Source: Choristoneura fumiferana | Lineage: Eukaryota; Arthropoda; Insecta; Lepidoptera; Tortricidae | Assembly: GCF_025370935.1 (NCBI RefSeq) | Contig: NC_133473.1 | Span: 12,550,013-12,614,012 of the forward strand | Direction: 5' to 3' | Length of the DNA stretch: 64,000 bases | Shown: in pieces, positions 10,423 to 24,181 of the stretch | Position numbering within the stretch: the first letter of the stretch is position 1 | How the letters are laid out: each line of letters starts with the position of its first letter | The notes under the pieces: model-generated | Database searches by the model: none | The model's input: the letters and a program-made list of their open reading frames with translations, nothing else | Told to the model about the DNA's origin: nothing | Program-made: the position numbers and the translations under genes

Positions 10423-10951
10423 ATATATGCCGTGGACTGTACAGATACACTAGGCATTTTTTTAATAGTGCAGAGATTACTTAGATTGCGCTGAGACTTA
10501 ACTAAAAACTTAAATTGTATAAAACATGTAAGCATTTTAACACTGTATTCGTCGAAAAATGCTTCAATTATGGACTTAAAATGATAGTTTATCCAATATA
10601 TCTGCGTAAACTTGCTAGTTTAGAAGATAAAAAAAAAACGTGTCTACAGGCAAAATCGCTTATCTGCAGTACCTTTTGAAGAAAAGCCCTATTTTAACCT
10701 ACTCAGCGCGAGTATAGAGTAAATAACATAGCCCTATCCTATTAAGGGATAAATTATCTAAATAGAAACACAGAGATGTTTTTAGTATAACTAGCTTTTA
10801 TAGGTTTTTAGAGCATGCAAACCTTTAAATGCGTTTTTCTCGAAACTACATTTCATGCAGATAAGCGATTCTGGTTGTAAGGGGACGATATATGCCGTGG
10901 ACTGTACAGATACACTAGGCATTTTTTTAATAGTGCAGAGATTACTTAGAT
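10423..10951. repeat. Perfect 64-bp direct repeat flanking 401 bp
   Basis: The 64 bases at 10423-10486 (beginning ATATATGCCGTGGACTGTAC) recur without mismatch at 10888-10951. The 401 bp between them holds an internal inverted motif (AATCGCTTATCTGCA near 10655 and TGCAGATAAGCGATT near 10856). A plain tandem duplication would copy the whole unit, so this may be an insertion with terminal direct repeats, an unusually long target duplication, or an assembly artefact. Confidence 0.85.
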
Positions 10952-13559
10952 GTACACCACTTTGTTTCATTGGTTAAATGTCAATTGAGTTTCACTTTGA
11001 AGTGTGCTGTTGAGTATAAATATTTCAACTAATGTATTGTCATTTTTAAACCTAGTTCAAATTTACTCTAATCCAAAAATAGTTTTGCCTAAATTAGAGA
11101 ACTTACGCAAGTAAATTGGCTGTAAAGTCATCGAAATAAACATTTTAAAAAAGGAACAATAACATAGGTAATGATTTCAACATTGCTTTAGGTATCTATA
11201 TCAACTAAAACACTTGATAAATTTAAGAGGGTTCTTCAGCATTTTAATTTTATCATACATACCTACCTATTACAGAACCAACAAGAATTAATTCATGTCT
11301 TAATTTAATAATAAGTACTTATATCCCACGGTTTTACATCAAACTAAATGTGTGTTAAATGATGTGAAGAACCTTAGTTATAAAATAAATTCGTATAAAG
11401 GAACAATTTTTTAAATCATATTATTTGAAAACGTACTTTTCAAAAAAAGCAAAGGTACAAAATTCAAACTTAAGTTAAGTTTATTTTTTAGTTATGCTAC
11501 ATGCGGCGACCGCAAAAGTGTAAGGAACACGATAGTCGGCCGCATTTGGCGAGCGACAGCTGCCACCGCCCTTAATATGGCCGCCCCAGTAGACGGACAG
11601 ACTAATTTAAAGACAAGGTTCGTTCGCCGAAGTAGTTTGAAACAAATTCGGCGACCGCATTAGGTGAACGACGCAGTGTAATTGCCGCTTTACTTCATAT
11701 CGAACGGTATGAAAGTTGGTGCCTCGTTCAGTTTGTCTCTAAATAGAAAAAACTACCTACGGTTGCGTGATAAACATCAGGAAAAAAAACATAAATGTTT
11801 ATTAGCTTCTGTTAGTATGACAATCCTTTGTCGTTATAATTTTGCTTTTGCCAGACAAAAGTATATTGTATTTCAATCAAATTTATAAAAAGTGTAAACA
11901 AAGACGCCATTAACTCGACCACAGACATTTAGTGATGTGAAAACCTAGATCCCATTGCAAAATAATTAATCTGTTCAGTGTTAATTTTGTGGTTTGATTT
12001 GTTTTTTTAATTAATTTAACATTTTTGTTTTATTTAGTTTGGATTTATTATTAGTTCATTAGGTAATGTGCAAGTTATAAAATTATAAATTTAATAATTT
12101 AATCAAATAAAATCTGTTTAGTAAATCGATTAATTTATTAATTGAATAGATCAAAGTATTTTTTTCTAATTTATTATTTACAATAAGTACTTGATTTAAT
12201 TCCAAAGACTGTTTATAAATGCAGTAGGTAATTTTTTTTTATGTTAAGGTAAGTAAACAAAAATCGCTTAATCAATCGAGCATTAATCGATGTTTATAAT
12301 GTCAAATTTTCGCTACGCTAGTCAATGCTATTATATACTACAGGTTTCATTCAAGTTTACTTTTTATAAATTGGATTGATATATTCAATATAAGCATGTT
12401 TTGCAGTAACTTAACTTACGGAATAAAAGTAACTTATTGAATAAAGGGGAAGGACCTGCTTTTAAAAGTTAAAATTGAAGTAATAATATGAAGTAAAGCT
12501 GACAATAAAAGGTAAATAATAACTCGGAGGTTGTTCAGCGCAAGTGAATCGGAAGCGCGATGCCCGCCCGGAAACTGCGTAGCTCCAGATTCAATTTCCG
12601 CAACCGGTCCTCTAATAAGGCCACTATTGAACCGGACTGAAAACGTTATTTAAACGCTTTCAAACGAAAACATGAAAGGTGTGGAAGAGCTCAGTTACTA
12701 CCAAAACACACACACATTCCAAAACTTAGCATGAGCTACTAAGGAGCACGTAATCAGAACCGGGAAGACAAAGTTATGCTCCGTCGAAGACTCTCGAGAT
12801 CATAACAAAGTTTAGACGCTCTTTGAAGCGCGAAAAAATAGAAACTAATAAGCGATCGCCGGATTGCGTTTCAAGCGTACACCTAAGATCTAAAAGTTGT
12901 ACGCTAGGTGGCTCATAACCCGCGAGCGATGGAGCCGGGTAGCTCGCGGCCTTGCCTCCACAAAAGGAATATCACGTGCAAGTAACCAACAAAGCGCCCA
13001 GTGCGCTGCGTAATTCGATATTCTCGGGTTGAATGATCCCATATCAACGCCGAGAACCTTAATTCAGCTCTCGACGCGACAGACTCAGAGTGCACTTGGG
13101 CGTAAATAAAAAGTTGAACATCGGTGTAACGAGAGAGCCCGCGCCGCCGCGGCAGACAATGGCGCTAGACAATGTGTTAGCGAGATGACACTCCAGGGCC
13201 ACTAGCCCGGCCCTCGCAACCTTACGCTGTCACATTTGCGTGCGCTTCTTTGCAGAACCCTAAGGATTTTCACTCGAGTTAATTTAAAAATAAAGATACG
13301 CAGGGGAGTTGCGCCCTTTGCCTGTTCCGTGTCATTAGAGATTGAGTATAAACATTTTTGTACACGTTGCTGATGTCCAAGTGCGAGTTGAACTCGCGTG
13401 GAGAGGGTTCCGTACAATGCCAAAGTCAAATTTTGTTGCTCTATTTTTTTATAAATATTTTTACGGTGCTTTTTAAATTAATACAAAATATCACATTTGA
13501 AATCCTCACATTAAGACGCGAGTTACGCAACCTAGTGGTGTTTCAATGAACTACATAGT
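10952..13559. other. Noncoding DNA without recognised genes
   Basis: Mostly AT-rich. The part 11,500-11,690 has related words (GCATTTGGCGAGCGAC and GCATTAGGTGAACGAC), probably an old repeat. At 13,130-13,220 there is a short GC-rich patch. No coding frame is convincing. Confidence 0.5.
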
Positions 13560-13564
13560 TTCCG

Positions 13565-13672
13565 TAAAAATATTTATTTACTTTGCACATCTCTGTGTTT
13601 GGTTCATACGACATACGCACGAGTGGTCCTATTAGTGTTCCGTTTTTTTGTACGGAACCCTAAAAAATTTAA
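13565..13672 (+). mobile_element. Dispersed-repeat 3' fragment (ACGGAACCCTAAAAAA)
   Basis: Ends with GTTCCGTTTTTTTGTACGGA followed by ACCCTAAAAAA, the same terminus as the larger element at 59,146-59,567. The rest of the element is missing or decayed. Confidence 0.55.
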
Positions 13673-15735
13673 ACAAATTAGTGCCCTAACAATTATTCTG
13701 TGTACAATGAATTGTACAAATACAAATTTGTATTGCGTAGCGCGCTGTTAGTCCCGTTTGCGTTCAGTATATACCTAATCGAGATCAACTACAGCCGCTC
13801 ATTATCTCGCTAAATACTCGCACTCAATGCAGACAACCCTCAGAAATGACGATCTACGTCAATCATTACAGTATACTTTGAACCATCAACATAAAGAAAT
13901 TTCAGAACAAAACAAGCAATACATTCTGCTACCATATATTTAAATATCAGATGTAGCGTTCACATTGATACAAAATACCTACTCGTATATTCTTTTGTTT
14001 GTAAATATTCCGTCTCGTTAGGCTCAACTGGCATGGATCCTTTGATTCGCCTTATAGCTAGAGGCTAATCCGTTTATCAGAACAGTCTGCACGAGATAGA
14101 GGAGAGAAGTTCCGAACAATCAACGCCGCATCTTTGTTATGTGTGACTTTAGTCATATCTGTGTTTGTGCCGGCGCCCGCCACCATGTTGTGTGTGTTTG
14201 AGGGTGGTATTGTCTGTCGTGTCAGCCGGCAACTCTGCAACTGTGTCATATGCTAACTAGAGCAGCGGTATGCACTTGCGTTAACGCTTTCATTTCAACA
14301 ATGACTTCAAAATATAAAGTTCCTGAAGAAAAAGTTGACTTGCAGTTAGCAAAATGCTTTACCACATTTCGTATTGGCAACGCTGCTATGAACTTCGAGG
14401 CACCACAGTTACGCTTACTTGTTTTTTGTACTCGTCGCGTGAAACAAAAGATTGCGGCTCACGTCTCTGGTTTTGCATTTTCATAATACTCGTAACTATC
14501 AAATTTTAATGAACGCCATCGACGCCGGGCGCGGGCATTGTTATAAACACCGCGCTGCTGTTGTAATTTACATGCCGGCTATCGCATTAACGATGACTGA
14601 GCGGTTTCTCTTAATTATCATTTTGCACGGTTCGTCAGGCACACGCTTGGCCCTATCCTATTCAGAGGGCGCCCTACAATAATAAATACCCCTACGGTCA
14701 CCTTTCCATGTTATTAACCCAAATTATATTAATCCGAGATGAAATTTTCATAAACTACAGTATTCGTGACGTAGAACTATTCGTATTAATGAAGGACGTT
14801 ATTTGCTCATTTTTTACCATACTTAAACATTATTTTGATTGTCACTTATGTACTACTTAATTATGGGGATATTAACATTAAGTACTGTGTTAGTATTTTT
14901 TTTTGTTTATCGCAAATATTCTTTCACGTTATTTGAAAACTTTTCTTGGTTGTATACGTATTACAAAAGTTTTGTATAAATTGTTTAAAGCAAAATACGA
15001 CGGTAGTGTCGTGATCCCAGCTAAAGCTGGGATCTGGGAATAAATTCAGATCACCCTTTATTAGACATCCCGGATAATCCGGATGCTCTTTGACGGCTTT
15101 ATGAAAAGGTAATTAAGCCGGTTCAAAAATGTTCTCATACAAAATGTTCCTACCGCTATTTTACTGAATATGGAAATTTATTACGTTGTACATATTGTAC
15201 TTGCGTTACGGGCTCGCTATGTGTAATTTAACTGGCATTTTTTACCTGACCAATGAAATGAAATGTTACATATTTTATTCATTGCTCTCTGATATTGTGC
15301 ATTCAAAGAGAAGAGCGATATGGTTATTGTACGCCCTTTCAGTGTGACTATGACCTATTGCCCTCCATGGAAGATGTACGCTTATCGTAAATGAGTCAAT
15401 AAGCCGCTTGCTCATTTCAATTCCCAAAATTCTCAAGCCAAATTATGAACTCACATTAATTATGCAAATATAATGGCAAAACATCAAATAAATTGTTACA
15501 GAATTCTTAGATAGTGAAGCGTGTTACAACGGTTAAACAAAGAACTATCGCTATCAGCTACAAAACTAGAGGACAAGCAAGCTTAAAATAGCGTAGACTC
15601 TTATATTCTTAATATGCATGGTAACGGCTGCTGCAAAGTAACGCCTAAATCGATCATAATTCAAAGATTGCAACAAAATATGTTTTTGTTTGGTTAAAAA
15701 ATTAATTTAATTTAGCATTAACTTTTTGCCGATTG
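13673..15735. other. Noncoding DNA without recognised genes
   Basis: Repeat-poor and of moderate GC. A 22-bp palindrome with 10-bp arms (GATCCCAGCT and AGCTGGGATC) lies at 15013-15034. Near 15,636 TGCAAAGTAACGCC is shared with the repeat-like DNA at 1,096 and 24,880. Confidence 0.5.
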
Positions 15736-15739
15736 TAGG

Positions 15740-16346
15740 TGGTCCGGAGCCAAAATGGCAAAACGGAACCCTTATAGTTTCGCCATGTCTGTCTGTCTGT
15801 CTGTCCGTCCGCGGCTTTGCTCAGGGACTATCAATGCTAGAAAGCTGTAATTTTGCACGGATATATAAGTAAAATATGCCGACAAAATGGTACAATTAAA
15901 AATTCAAAAAAAATATTTTTTTATTGTACCTCCCATAGACGTAAAGTGGGAGTGATTTTTTTTTCTCATCCAACCCTATAGTGTGGGGTATCGTATAGGT
16001 CTTTTAAAACCATTAGGGGGCTGCAAAAACGATTATTCGATTCAGTGATTTCTTTGCGAAATATTCAACTTTGAAGTGCAAATTTTCATTAAAATCGATT
16101 GTCCCCCCCCCCCTCTAAAATCTAAACCGGTGGGTGGAAAATTTTCAAAAAAATCAGGATGGTAGTAAGTATATCAAACTTTCAAGGAAAACTATAACGG
16201 CTAAGTTTGCTTGAGAATTATTAGTAGTTTATGAGTAAATAAATAGTAGCCTAAGGTATAAAATATACCTAAACTTGGAAGATTTTTTTCGTAATGGCTA
16301 CGGAACCCTATTTTGGGCGTGTCCAACACGCTCTTGGCCGGTTTTT
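15740..16346 (+). mobile_element. Dispersed lepidopteran repeat ending CTTGGCCGG
   Basis: Starts near GGTCCGGAGCCAAAATGG, contains a (TGTC)n run (15,786-15,805), CTAGAAAGCTGTAATTTTG, a C12 run near 16,100, and ends CACGCTCTTGGCCGGTTTTT. The right terminus is the reverse complement of the start of the element at 59,146 (AAAAATCGGCCAAGTGC), so both belong to one broad family. There is no coding capacity. It is probably nonautonomous, but its class is undetermined. Confidence 0.65.
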
Positions 16347-17900
16347 GTAACTGTACTTGTACTCTCATTCAATCTACTAAAATATACCAACTTGCAAGAT
16401 TTAATTACCCAGCTCATAGATTAATTCCTACATACTCGTACTACGGTTTCATTCTAAAGGTGCGATACACGCTCCCAGACCCCGGGCTACCCATCGGGGG
16501 TTCATCCGTGTAGGTAAACCTAAATAAAAGTTGTAAAAACTTTGAATACACATTGCTGATACGTTTTGAAAATTGTTTTGAGTCATTGCTAATCAAGATT
16601 AGATTGACCTAATTGAAGTAGACATCCTATAAGGATTGTGGGGTGAGCAGTACGACGAAACGAAGTTCCTTGGCGAGGGTAGCCGCGAACGCGGGACACT
16701 GTTCCAGCTTAATTGTTTATTTAGATACGACAAACTTCTCGAATTAGGTCACCCAGAATCGCCACATTAATTAATATTTGTGTTTGAACTGTACGGTGCC
16801 CTTGAGTGATTAAGCGACCTTTCAAATAACAGTTAGTTGTAGACAATTCCCCTTGTTTGCGCCCCAAATCACAACTCCAAGGCATTGCTTCTAGTTTATG
16901 GGATTAATTTACAAACACTCTGTAATTGAGTTGGTTTCGACGTACAAGTTCACATTAAATGAATTCATAAGATTCACAAGCGATCTCGAGTGCTTCGCAA
17001 TATACGTAATATGAGACAATATTGGGCGTATCGTAATTTGATCTCGTCAAATCATCTCGCTAAAGAGGCGAAACGAATCGTAAATAATACTTGTGAATTA
17101 ACGAGATAAATCCTTTTGTGCTGCGTCGGGAGTACTGTACTCGTAGGTAGATATATTAATAGGGCAGGAGATATCTTTCAATGCTGCGCAGCTGTGTTAT
17201 TATAGTTCGGGCATTTTTGGTGTGTGGTGTGCGTACAATAGCTCTATAGCAGTTATTTGTTGCAACGACGGCGGCGACATCTGTGCCCTCGCCCGACTAA
17301 TAACATGGTTGTTTTCCTCCAACCGACCTGTAATGTAATGAAATGACGCACACTACTATGTTTACTTTTAAAAGTTCTTTATTAGCATGGACTTTACTGC
17401 CTGGCTTTAGTTGCGGTCAGAGCTGTACTAGTGACTCACTATTTCATCGTTTTAGAGGAGAGTTTTAACGGCACTGCTTCTCCAGCTATATTAAAGAAGA
17501 TAACAAATGTGTTTTCAATGATTCAATCCGTTAAATAGAAATATCCCGTTTCGGCAAAGTTTAATTTGAATAAAATCTAAATCGGTTTAGATTGTTGTTG
17601 AACTTTATGATTAAACCTAGTTAAAAATCCACATAAACTCATTATCTAGGTACCTTTTTTGTATTCCATAAATGTCTGGTTGAAAGAACAGTTATGTGTA
17701 ATTTTACTTATCGGCAGTTGTGTGTGTTACTATATCGTTGTATTTCTAGTATGATTTCGTTTTAAAAACCACTAAGTACAAACAAGCAACCAAGCAAGCA
17801 TTGTCACGCGTCATTACGCGATCAATAGGATGACATAATGATGGGTTTATATATGCATTTATATTTATTCAAATGTTTTGCTCTATTTGTCGATCCTTGT
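16347..17900. other. Noncoding DNA without recognised genes
   Basis: No repeats or genes recognised. The GC-richer stretch 16,640-16,700 and the segment 17,240-17,330 are unique DNA without interpretable motifs. Confidence 0.5.
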
Positions 17901-17904
17901 TTTT

Positions 17905-18053
17905 TGGATTGCTCCTCTACCACTCAAAGGTTGACTGGCAGAGATCCCTGCAGGGATAAGTCCGCCTTTGTACTTAACACAACTTTTATTTATGTAGCCT
18001 TTTTGTTTTTCCTTTTTGTACAATAAAGAGTATAAACAAACAAACAAACAAAC
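17905..18053 (+). mobile_element. LINE 3' end with (AAAC)n tail
   Basis: GGTTGACTGGCAGAGATCCC followed by TGCAGGGATAAGTCCGCCTT, then T-rich DNA, AATAAA at 18022-18027 and a tail of (AAAC) repeats to 18053. I recognise this as a common lepidopteran non-LTR retrotransposon 3' untranslated region. No reverse transcriptase frame is attached, so the copy is a truncated 3' stub on the + strand. Confidence 0.75.
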
Positions 18054-18540
18054 ATCTTGCACAAACAATCCGAAGACAAACACTGCTTATGGAAAACGGT
18101 GAGTTGTTAACCGCACGCAACGAATAGTAATAATGGACATTTTAAGAGTTGAAATCGTATGCTGAGTGCATGCTTAATGCTGTTAAGAAAAGAAAAACCC
18201 CGAAAAAGCTCCAGTGGTTAATAATATCCACATCCCACTGATAGTATTTGGTCGAGCGGATCCACGATTCTAAGAGGAAAAGGATTGTGACTGAGCCGTG
18301 TTTTAGAGACTGCCGTCTTTAGTGGTGGAAATGACAGAAGCTCAGTAACAATTTTTTCTAAAAAAAAGATAGAAGAATCTATATAAAATTAAAAAAGTAT
18401 TAGACCCTGTTTAAATTAACGTTTGTGTTAAAAAAACGAATGAGAATGTAATAATATCGTCTCCTCAATTTAATGCGCACATAAGTCGAAATTGAAATTT
18501 GGGTATTTATCTACTAAAATAATCTAGCCTAAATAACATA

Positions 18541-18770
18541 GAAAAGTTGAAAACCTCTGGACATTCATTTCAAAGTTCAAAATCTCAAAAACGGCTGAAC
18601 CAGTTTTAATGAAACATAACTAAGAATCATCACAAGGAAACTATTCACGTAAAAAATCCGCATCAAAATCGGTCTATCCATTTGAGAGCTACGATGCCAC
18701 AGACAGAGTGACATAAAGACATTGGCGTCAAACTTATAACTCCCCTCCTTTTGCATCAGCGGTTAAAAAA
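18541..18770 (+). mobile_element. Dispersed repeat, degenerate AACCCCCGAC family
   Basis: Shares ordered words with the copy at 60,296-60,540: AAAGTTG, TTTCAAAGTTCAAAATCTC, AAACGGCTGAACC, GATGAAACAT-type, ATCGGTCTATCCATTTGAGA, GAGCTACGATGCC, and the terminal GGTTAAAAAA. The inverted termini are eroded here, so this is the older of the two copies. Confidence 0.7.
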
Positions 18771-21700
18771 TACTTCTTTACTACCTTCGCGTCACGGTTA
18801 CAAAAGGTACATTCGCGTGTTAGTCGCCAACGTCACCCAAACATACATTAATTAATCATCCAAACGCGTAATGCGTCCCATTACCTGCGGTCCAGGACGG
18901 GAATAACTTATGTTTCTAAGAAGTTTCTTGTCCGACCGGAAAGAATGTTAATAGCTCGTGAAAGCCAGATAAGGAGTTCCCTAATCAAATATTCCGGAAT
19001 CCTTCTTAAGAAAGAAGCGAGGTTTCTGCGAGCGGCCGTGCATAAGCAACAATATCGGCCTTTAAAGGATAAAGACGACTGAAGGACGTCTCGTAATCCT
19101 ACCGGCTCGCAACCTACCCAGGTAGAGAAAGCTCGACCTCTATTCGACTGCGTCTAAGTGACATAACAGCGACTGCAACATATCGTACCTCGCTACCAAT
19201 AAATACTATGGAGTTAAATTGTGGCACATTGGCATCAACCCATCCCAATCGACCAAAAAGAACAGCTTCTAATTAGTCGATATGGAAAATCACACAATTG
19301 CATTATGATTCAATGTTATGCGGATTGAGTAATTTAAATCTCGCTCGGGCATCGCTGTCATATAGCGAGCGAGCGTTGTGGAATATATCCTGCACTTACA
19401 TATCTGACCCAACTATCGCTGAAGAAATTGATAAATGTCAAGGGATTTGTAATTAATTGCAGTAATCTGGAGCTTACACAATTGATAGGGGATAGTTTGA
19501 TGCAATATTGATGGCCCGAAACTGGCCGGTGAATTATTGTCCGACGGGAAGTATTAAACTGCTTCCTAATTAGGACGTTGTAAAATTTTTAACTTAGCTT
19601 AATTGGTTTACGACTTATCATTTTACTCAACAATATACTTAAAAGTCTCTGTCTCTTTCTCTTTTTTTTAAAGTCAGTTTATTGAAACACTGTTTTCGTA
19701 AGTAAGCTATTTTATAGCTAACGTAGGTAAGTTTTAAGTAATAATCCTATTGTATAGGTACTCGTATTATATTAAAAAATTATTACCGTGTTCAATATTA
19801 TATGAATGACATATTTGAATTTGAATCTTAATTCGTCAGATTTTTTTGTCATACTTTTTGTAAGCGTAAGTAAATAGATAGTTTCATACACATATCGGCT
19901 GTTTGACAACACATTACATCCGATCAAACATTCAACAAAAAAACTGGATTCCTGATACTTTACGTCGAACTCGTCACGGTGTCTTTCGACAAAAAATACA
20001 AACACACGTTGGCAAGTTGTGTCGCCGACATGCGGCCGGTCGGACTCTTTGCACAATGCGTCATTGTTGTACGACATAATACGCAGCATTAACATTTTGT
20101 ACCGCGATTCACGTCATTGATGACGATTTATTGTTACGCACCACCGCAGCGGACTCTATGTTGTATAATTAATGCTGTTTTTTTTTTCATCCCAATGATT
20201 TAGGTCTGTTGTGAAGTTTGTTTTGCGGAGACATCTGCCGACGATCCTATTGTTGCCTAAATATGTCCTCAGGTAAGACCAGATAATGGGAATTATCTAA
20301 GAAAGAGTTGACGTTTCTCCTTTCAACTTTGTGGAGTCGAGTGTTTTGACAAAGCCAGTTTATTTAGGGGATTTATTCCCAAAGCCGTCGTTTATTAAGC
20401 GTCCTGTCTCTTGACAGACTTTACGAGACCGTTTTATAAATCAACGAAACAAAACCAACTTTTTTAAGTGACTTGATCGTAATATTTTTTATGCTGCTCC
20501 AAACAAAATGCACTAAATTATTCTCAAAATTAAATAGGTACTAATATAATTTTCTTATTGCTACTTTATGGGCAATTTAATATCTCCTTCAACCGAATCG
20601 TAGCTAACCATAACTAGCCAGTTGGAGTCACGCAAGGTCGATCACTCTCTTACCGACGCATGGGTGCATTCATTTATTGGGTAAACAAAGAATTTACTGA
20701 TGTCGTATAATTTTATGCTCTAAACAAAGGCCCGTGAGACGCTCCCCGCCCACGCTCCCCAAGTCGCCGGTGCAACGCGCTGCACTTGTTCCACAACATA
20801 TGTCTACAAGTGCATTTGTTTATGCTTCCACTCGTGTTTACAATACGTCTTTCAGAGTTTAAATAAACTTTACGGAGACGTAAATTTTAATCATCGCATG
20901 CGATTCAAGCACGCAAAGCGATGGTGGTGAACATAAAATTTGTTTCAACATTCATACGTTTAAACAATTTAGAGCAAAATGCATCGTGTGTGGAAAATCC
21001 AGCGAAACGTCGCACTGACAACACCAACATGTTCCATTCTGTGGGGATACAAAGCGGTGTTAAAATCAATTGGTCAGAGGTATTCATCGGTCGGCACGGC
21101 TGTCGCGTAGAAACGTCTTTTGAATCTCATTGTCATGTCGAACTCCCACTGTGAAGTCGCCGACATCCTATCGCTCTGCCGGCCGATCAGTTATTTCTCA
21201 GAATGGAATAATCCACGTCCTCTTATTAAATTAAATACAAACGATATAATACAACAATGACTCATCCCAGTGATTAATAATACTATCGAATCGAAGATGG
21301 GATGGCCATTTGTCTTAATCAGTTGTAGCTCCGGACGGGAACAACAGTCATGAGCGGTGTTTAGGTCAGCGGCGTCAACATTTTAAAGTCATAAAACTAG
21401 ATTGCGGATGTGAAAGTAGAACGCGAGATCCAATCCGAGTTTGCAAACAAGGGAAGTTACGGCGACTGAGGAGCGGTGCGGGCGCGCCCGGCCGGCTGCG
21501 GCTCGGCAAATAGGTACGGGCCGCGTCGATAAGACGCCGTCTCCTGTGACTCCTGTTTAAATAGACAGGGAAACGCTCACAGATTAAATCTCTTGCCTGC
21601 TTATTTTTCTTCCCGGCGGATTTTTAGGAACCAAGAAAAAGATGACAAGCCGACTTATCTATGTGTATCACCGCTAATCTAAACGCGGGGAAGATATCTT

Positions 21701-22381
21701 AAAAAGCTTGAACTGGTGGATGAGTGCTTGGAGTAGTAGCGGGTCGAAGTGCAGGTTCGGATTATGAGGCTTTCAGGTTCGCGAACAGTTGCACCGCGAC
21801 ACGGTTATTGCTGCGCTTGCTTTGTTTGCGCATGCGACAATTCAGCGCGAAGCTTTCTGTAAAATATTAAAGCATAAGCGCACTGTTCAACTTCATCCAC
21901 ATTTAAGTACAGCAGAGACTCATTGCTCGCTCAAAATTTAATACGGTAATCCTCAGTTTTGCGCTTCCGATTTTTGTATTAATAACAAACAGGTAGAACG
22001 CATTGCAAAGAAAAAGTATGGCCCAACCAGCGCTAGTCCCATGCAAAGGTAGGTATTTCATCACATAAACAGTAATTATTGCTTTAACGAGTCCGCCTTT
22101 AATTTGTTAGGCGTTTAAAACGGCTTTGCGCATTTGAATCGCAAATTTCTTAGAATATTTCAAGAGGGTCTCTGGCGTTTGGAGGACATTATCTCTTCAT
22201 AAAATTCAAGATCCGGCGTAGTATTTCATTGTGTTTCCAAATTAAAGTTTAATATCCATTTACTATGTTGATTAAAATAAAGATTATCAACCGATGTACT
22301 CGTAGTTTCATATTATGAGAATAACTTCTTAAGCATTTAAAAACAGTCCAATAAATAACAAAAAAATATATATTGGTGGGT
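18771..22381. other. Noncoding DNA without recognised genes
   Basis: A 107-codon minus-strand frame (19,772-20,095) has no family resemblance and is in AT-rich DNA, so I treat it as chance. The segment 21,460-21,600 is CpG-rich (GGGCGCGCCCGGCCGGCTGC) and followed by TTTAAATAG, which might mark a promoter, but no exon is visible beside it. Confidence 0.45.
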
Positions 22382-22482
22382 GTGCTCATCACTGTCCCAA
22401 TGGTTGGCATTTTTAATTTTATGTAATTAGCAATAGAGGTGATAGCAGCGTATCAACCATTGGGCATTACCGTGTCGAGCAC
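22382..22482. mobile_element. Short MITE, 101 bp
   Basis: The left end GTGCTCATCACTGTCCCAAT continues GGTTG. The right end, reverse complemented, reads GTGCTCGACACGGTAATGCC then CAATGGTTG. The inverted repeats allow a small gap and enclose about 40 bp of AT-rich filler. Confidence 0.6.
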
Positions 22483-23946
22483 TCGGACGTTTACCTTATC
22501 TTAACATTCTAATTGAGTCATCGATGAAGCTTCTTAGCAAGATTTTCCAGTAATAGATTCAAATCTAAGAACATTATCACATTTTAACATCTGGAAGCGC
22601 GTGGAGCATATTTCATAAGTGACACGAATATAAATTCAATCAGGTCATCGCGATAAATCGCTCCCATCGCACTCCTCTCTAACAGACGAAAATAGATTGA
22701 TTAGTTGAAGGAATGGTACCTACTGCAATGATGTGCTCACACTGCCTCCGGGTACTATCATTTGATAATACGACGTACAACTAGAAATGGGACTCAAAAT
22801 AATGAATTATTTGATCGTCCTTTAGTGTTATTAATATATAAATCTTGTAATCTAACTCTGAAATCAGTTCTTCGATATAATTTTGATCACATATTATTGT
22901 CAAAAATAGTAGTTCCGTATTCGATTAATTTGGCCTAAAGTAATCGTGCTTTTGATTTAGAATGTATAATTTATATCACGATGACAAATATTTTGTATGT
23001 TAGTTACTTGTACTAAAACATAAATTAACTGAACAGCCATATCAAGACTATGCTTAGATATATTTCCGTTCGATAACACGCATTGACAGGCTTTGAGTTG
23101 TAAAAAATAATCAAATACCCTATGTCGTAAATATATGAAAAAGTTATGCTTGTACAATACTTCCAATATCCCTTTAAACATCTAACATGAAGTACTCAAC
23201 AACGAACTCCTTTGAACAAGGATTACGCGAACTATGAAGTACTTATTCCCTAAATCCGGAAGCCTCGTAAGAATAGTGTAATAAGTATATACGGCACATG
23301 GCGTTTCCCGGGGCGCAGGAAGCACGATCGACTCGACGCCGAGCGGCAATCGGTCGCACATCCGACTCACTTTGTACTGTAGCACATCTTTGTTGACTAT
23401 CTAGAGTTACCCAATTCTACACTCGATGAGTTCACCGCTTTGCATTAAATCCCTCGGACGCGCGTTTGCGTTGGAGCAGCTCTAATTTTTAATTAATGTG
23501 GCCGCGACAAAACTGCCAGGGTCGAAAACAGCTAGGGAGTACCACCGCTAGAGGGTATATTTTGTATACAACGTCCAAATCCTGCCCACAATCACATCCA
23601 CGAATACGAATACTAAGCTTGGCAAAAGATGTTTTTTTTTTGTGGTCATTCGTGACCAATACAAAAACTGTTTCTCTTTAACTTAACTGTACTAGTAGAG
23701 TTAAGAATAGAGTTAAAATTACGTTACAAAGTCAACAAAACTGACCAAATGTTGTGACCATAGTCCAGTGATTAATTAATACCTAGTTAAACTTAATAAC
23801 TTTTTTTATAAGGTAAAATGCGTGGGATCCCATGGCCATACCAGATCACTATCTAACATATATATGTAATCACTTCTATTTCAAGTTCTGTCTACGTCCA
23901 CGAATATAACCATTAAAAAAAAAAAAAATTGTGGAACGGTGTGACT
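22483..23946. other. Noncoding DNA without recognised genes
   Basis: AT-rich, with two adjacent minus-strand frames of 74 and 67 codons (22,957-23,385) that show no recognisable protein features. Confidence 0.45.
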
Positions 23947-24181
23947 GTTTCCACCAGAGATGTGCTATGCGAGGATATATGTAAATGAAGCGTTTCTATT
24001 GGTTGATGAAAAGCACATCCCTCGCAACACATCCTCGCACACATCCTTCTATTGTTTTGTATCTACAAAAATCTCGCTTCGCTGAGCTGTTTCCTATATG
24101 AGGATGGGTAAATGAAGCGTTTTTATTGGTTGATGAAAAACATATTCACGCAACACATCCTCGCACATCTCTGGTGGAAAC
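23947..24181. mobile_element. MITE with duplicated body
   Basis: GTTTCCACCAGAGATGTGC at 23947-23965 is mirrored exactly at 24163-24181, a perfect 19-bp terminal inverted repeat. Inside, a module of about 70 bp (GAGGAT..TAAATGAAGCGTTT, ATTGGTTGATGAAAA, GCAACACATCCTCGCAC) occurs twice in the same orientation, at 23971-24045 and 24100-24168. It looks like two copies merged into one composite element. Confidence 0.8.

Noticed and set aside
19772..20095. 107-codon minus-strand ORF
   Set aside because: No domain, no splice context, AT-rich composition; consistent with chance.
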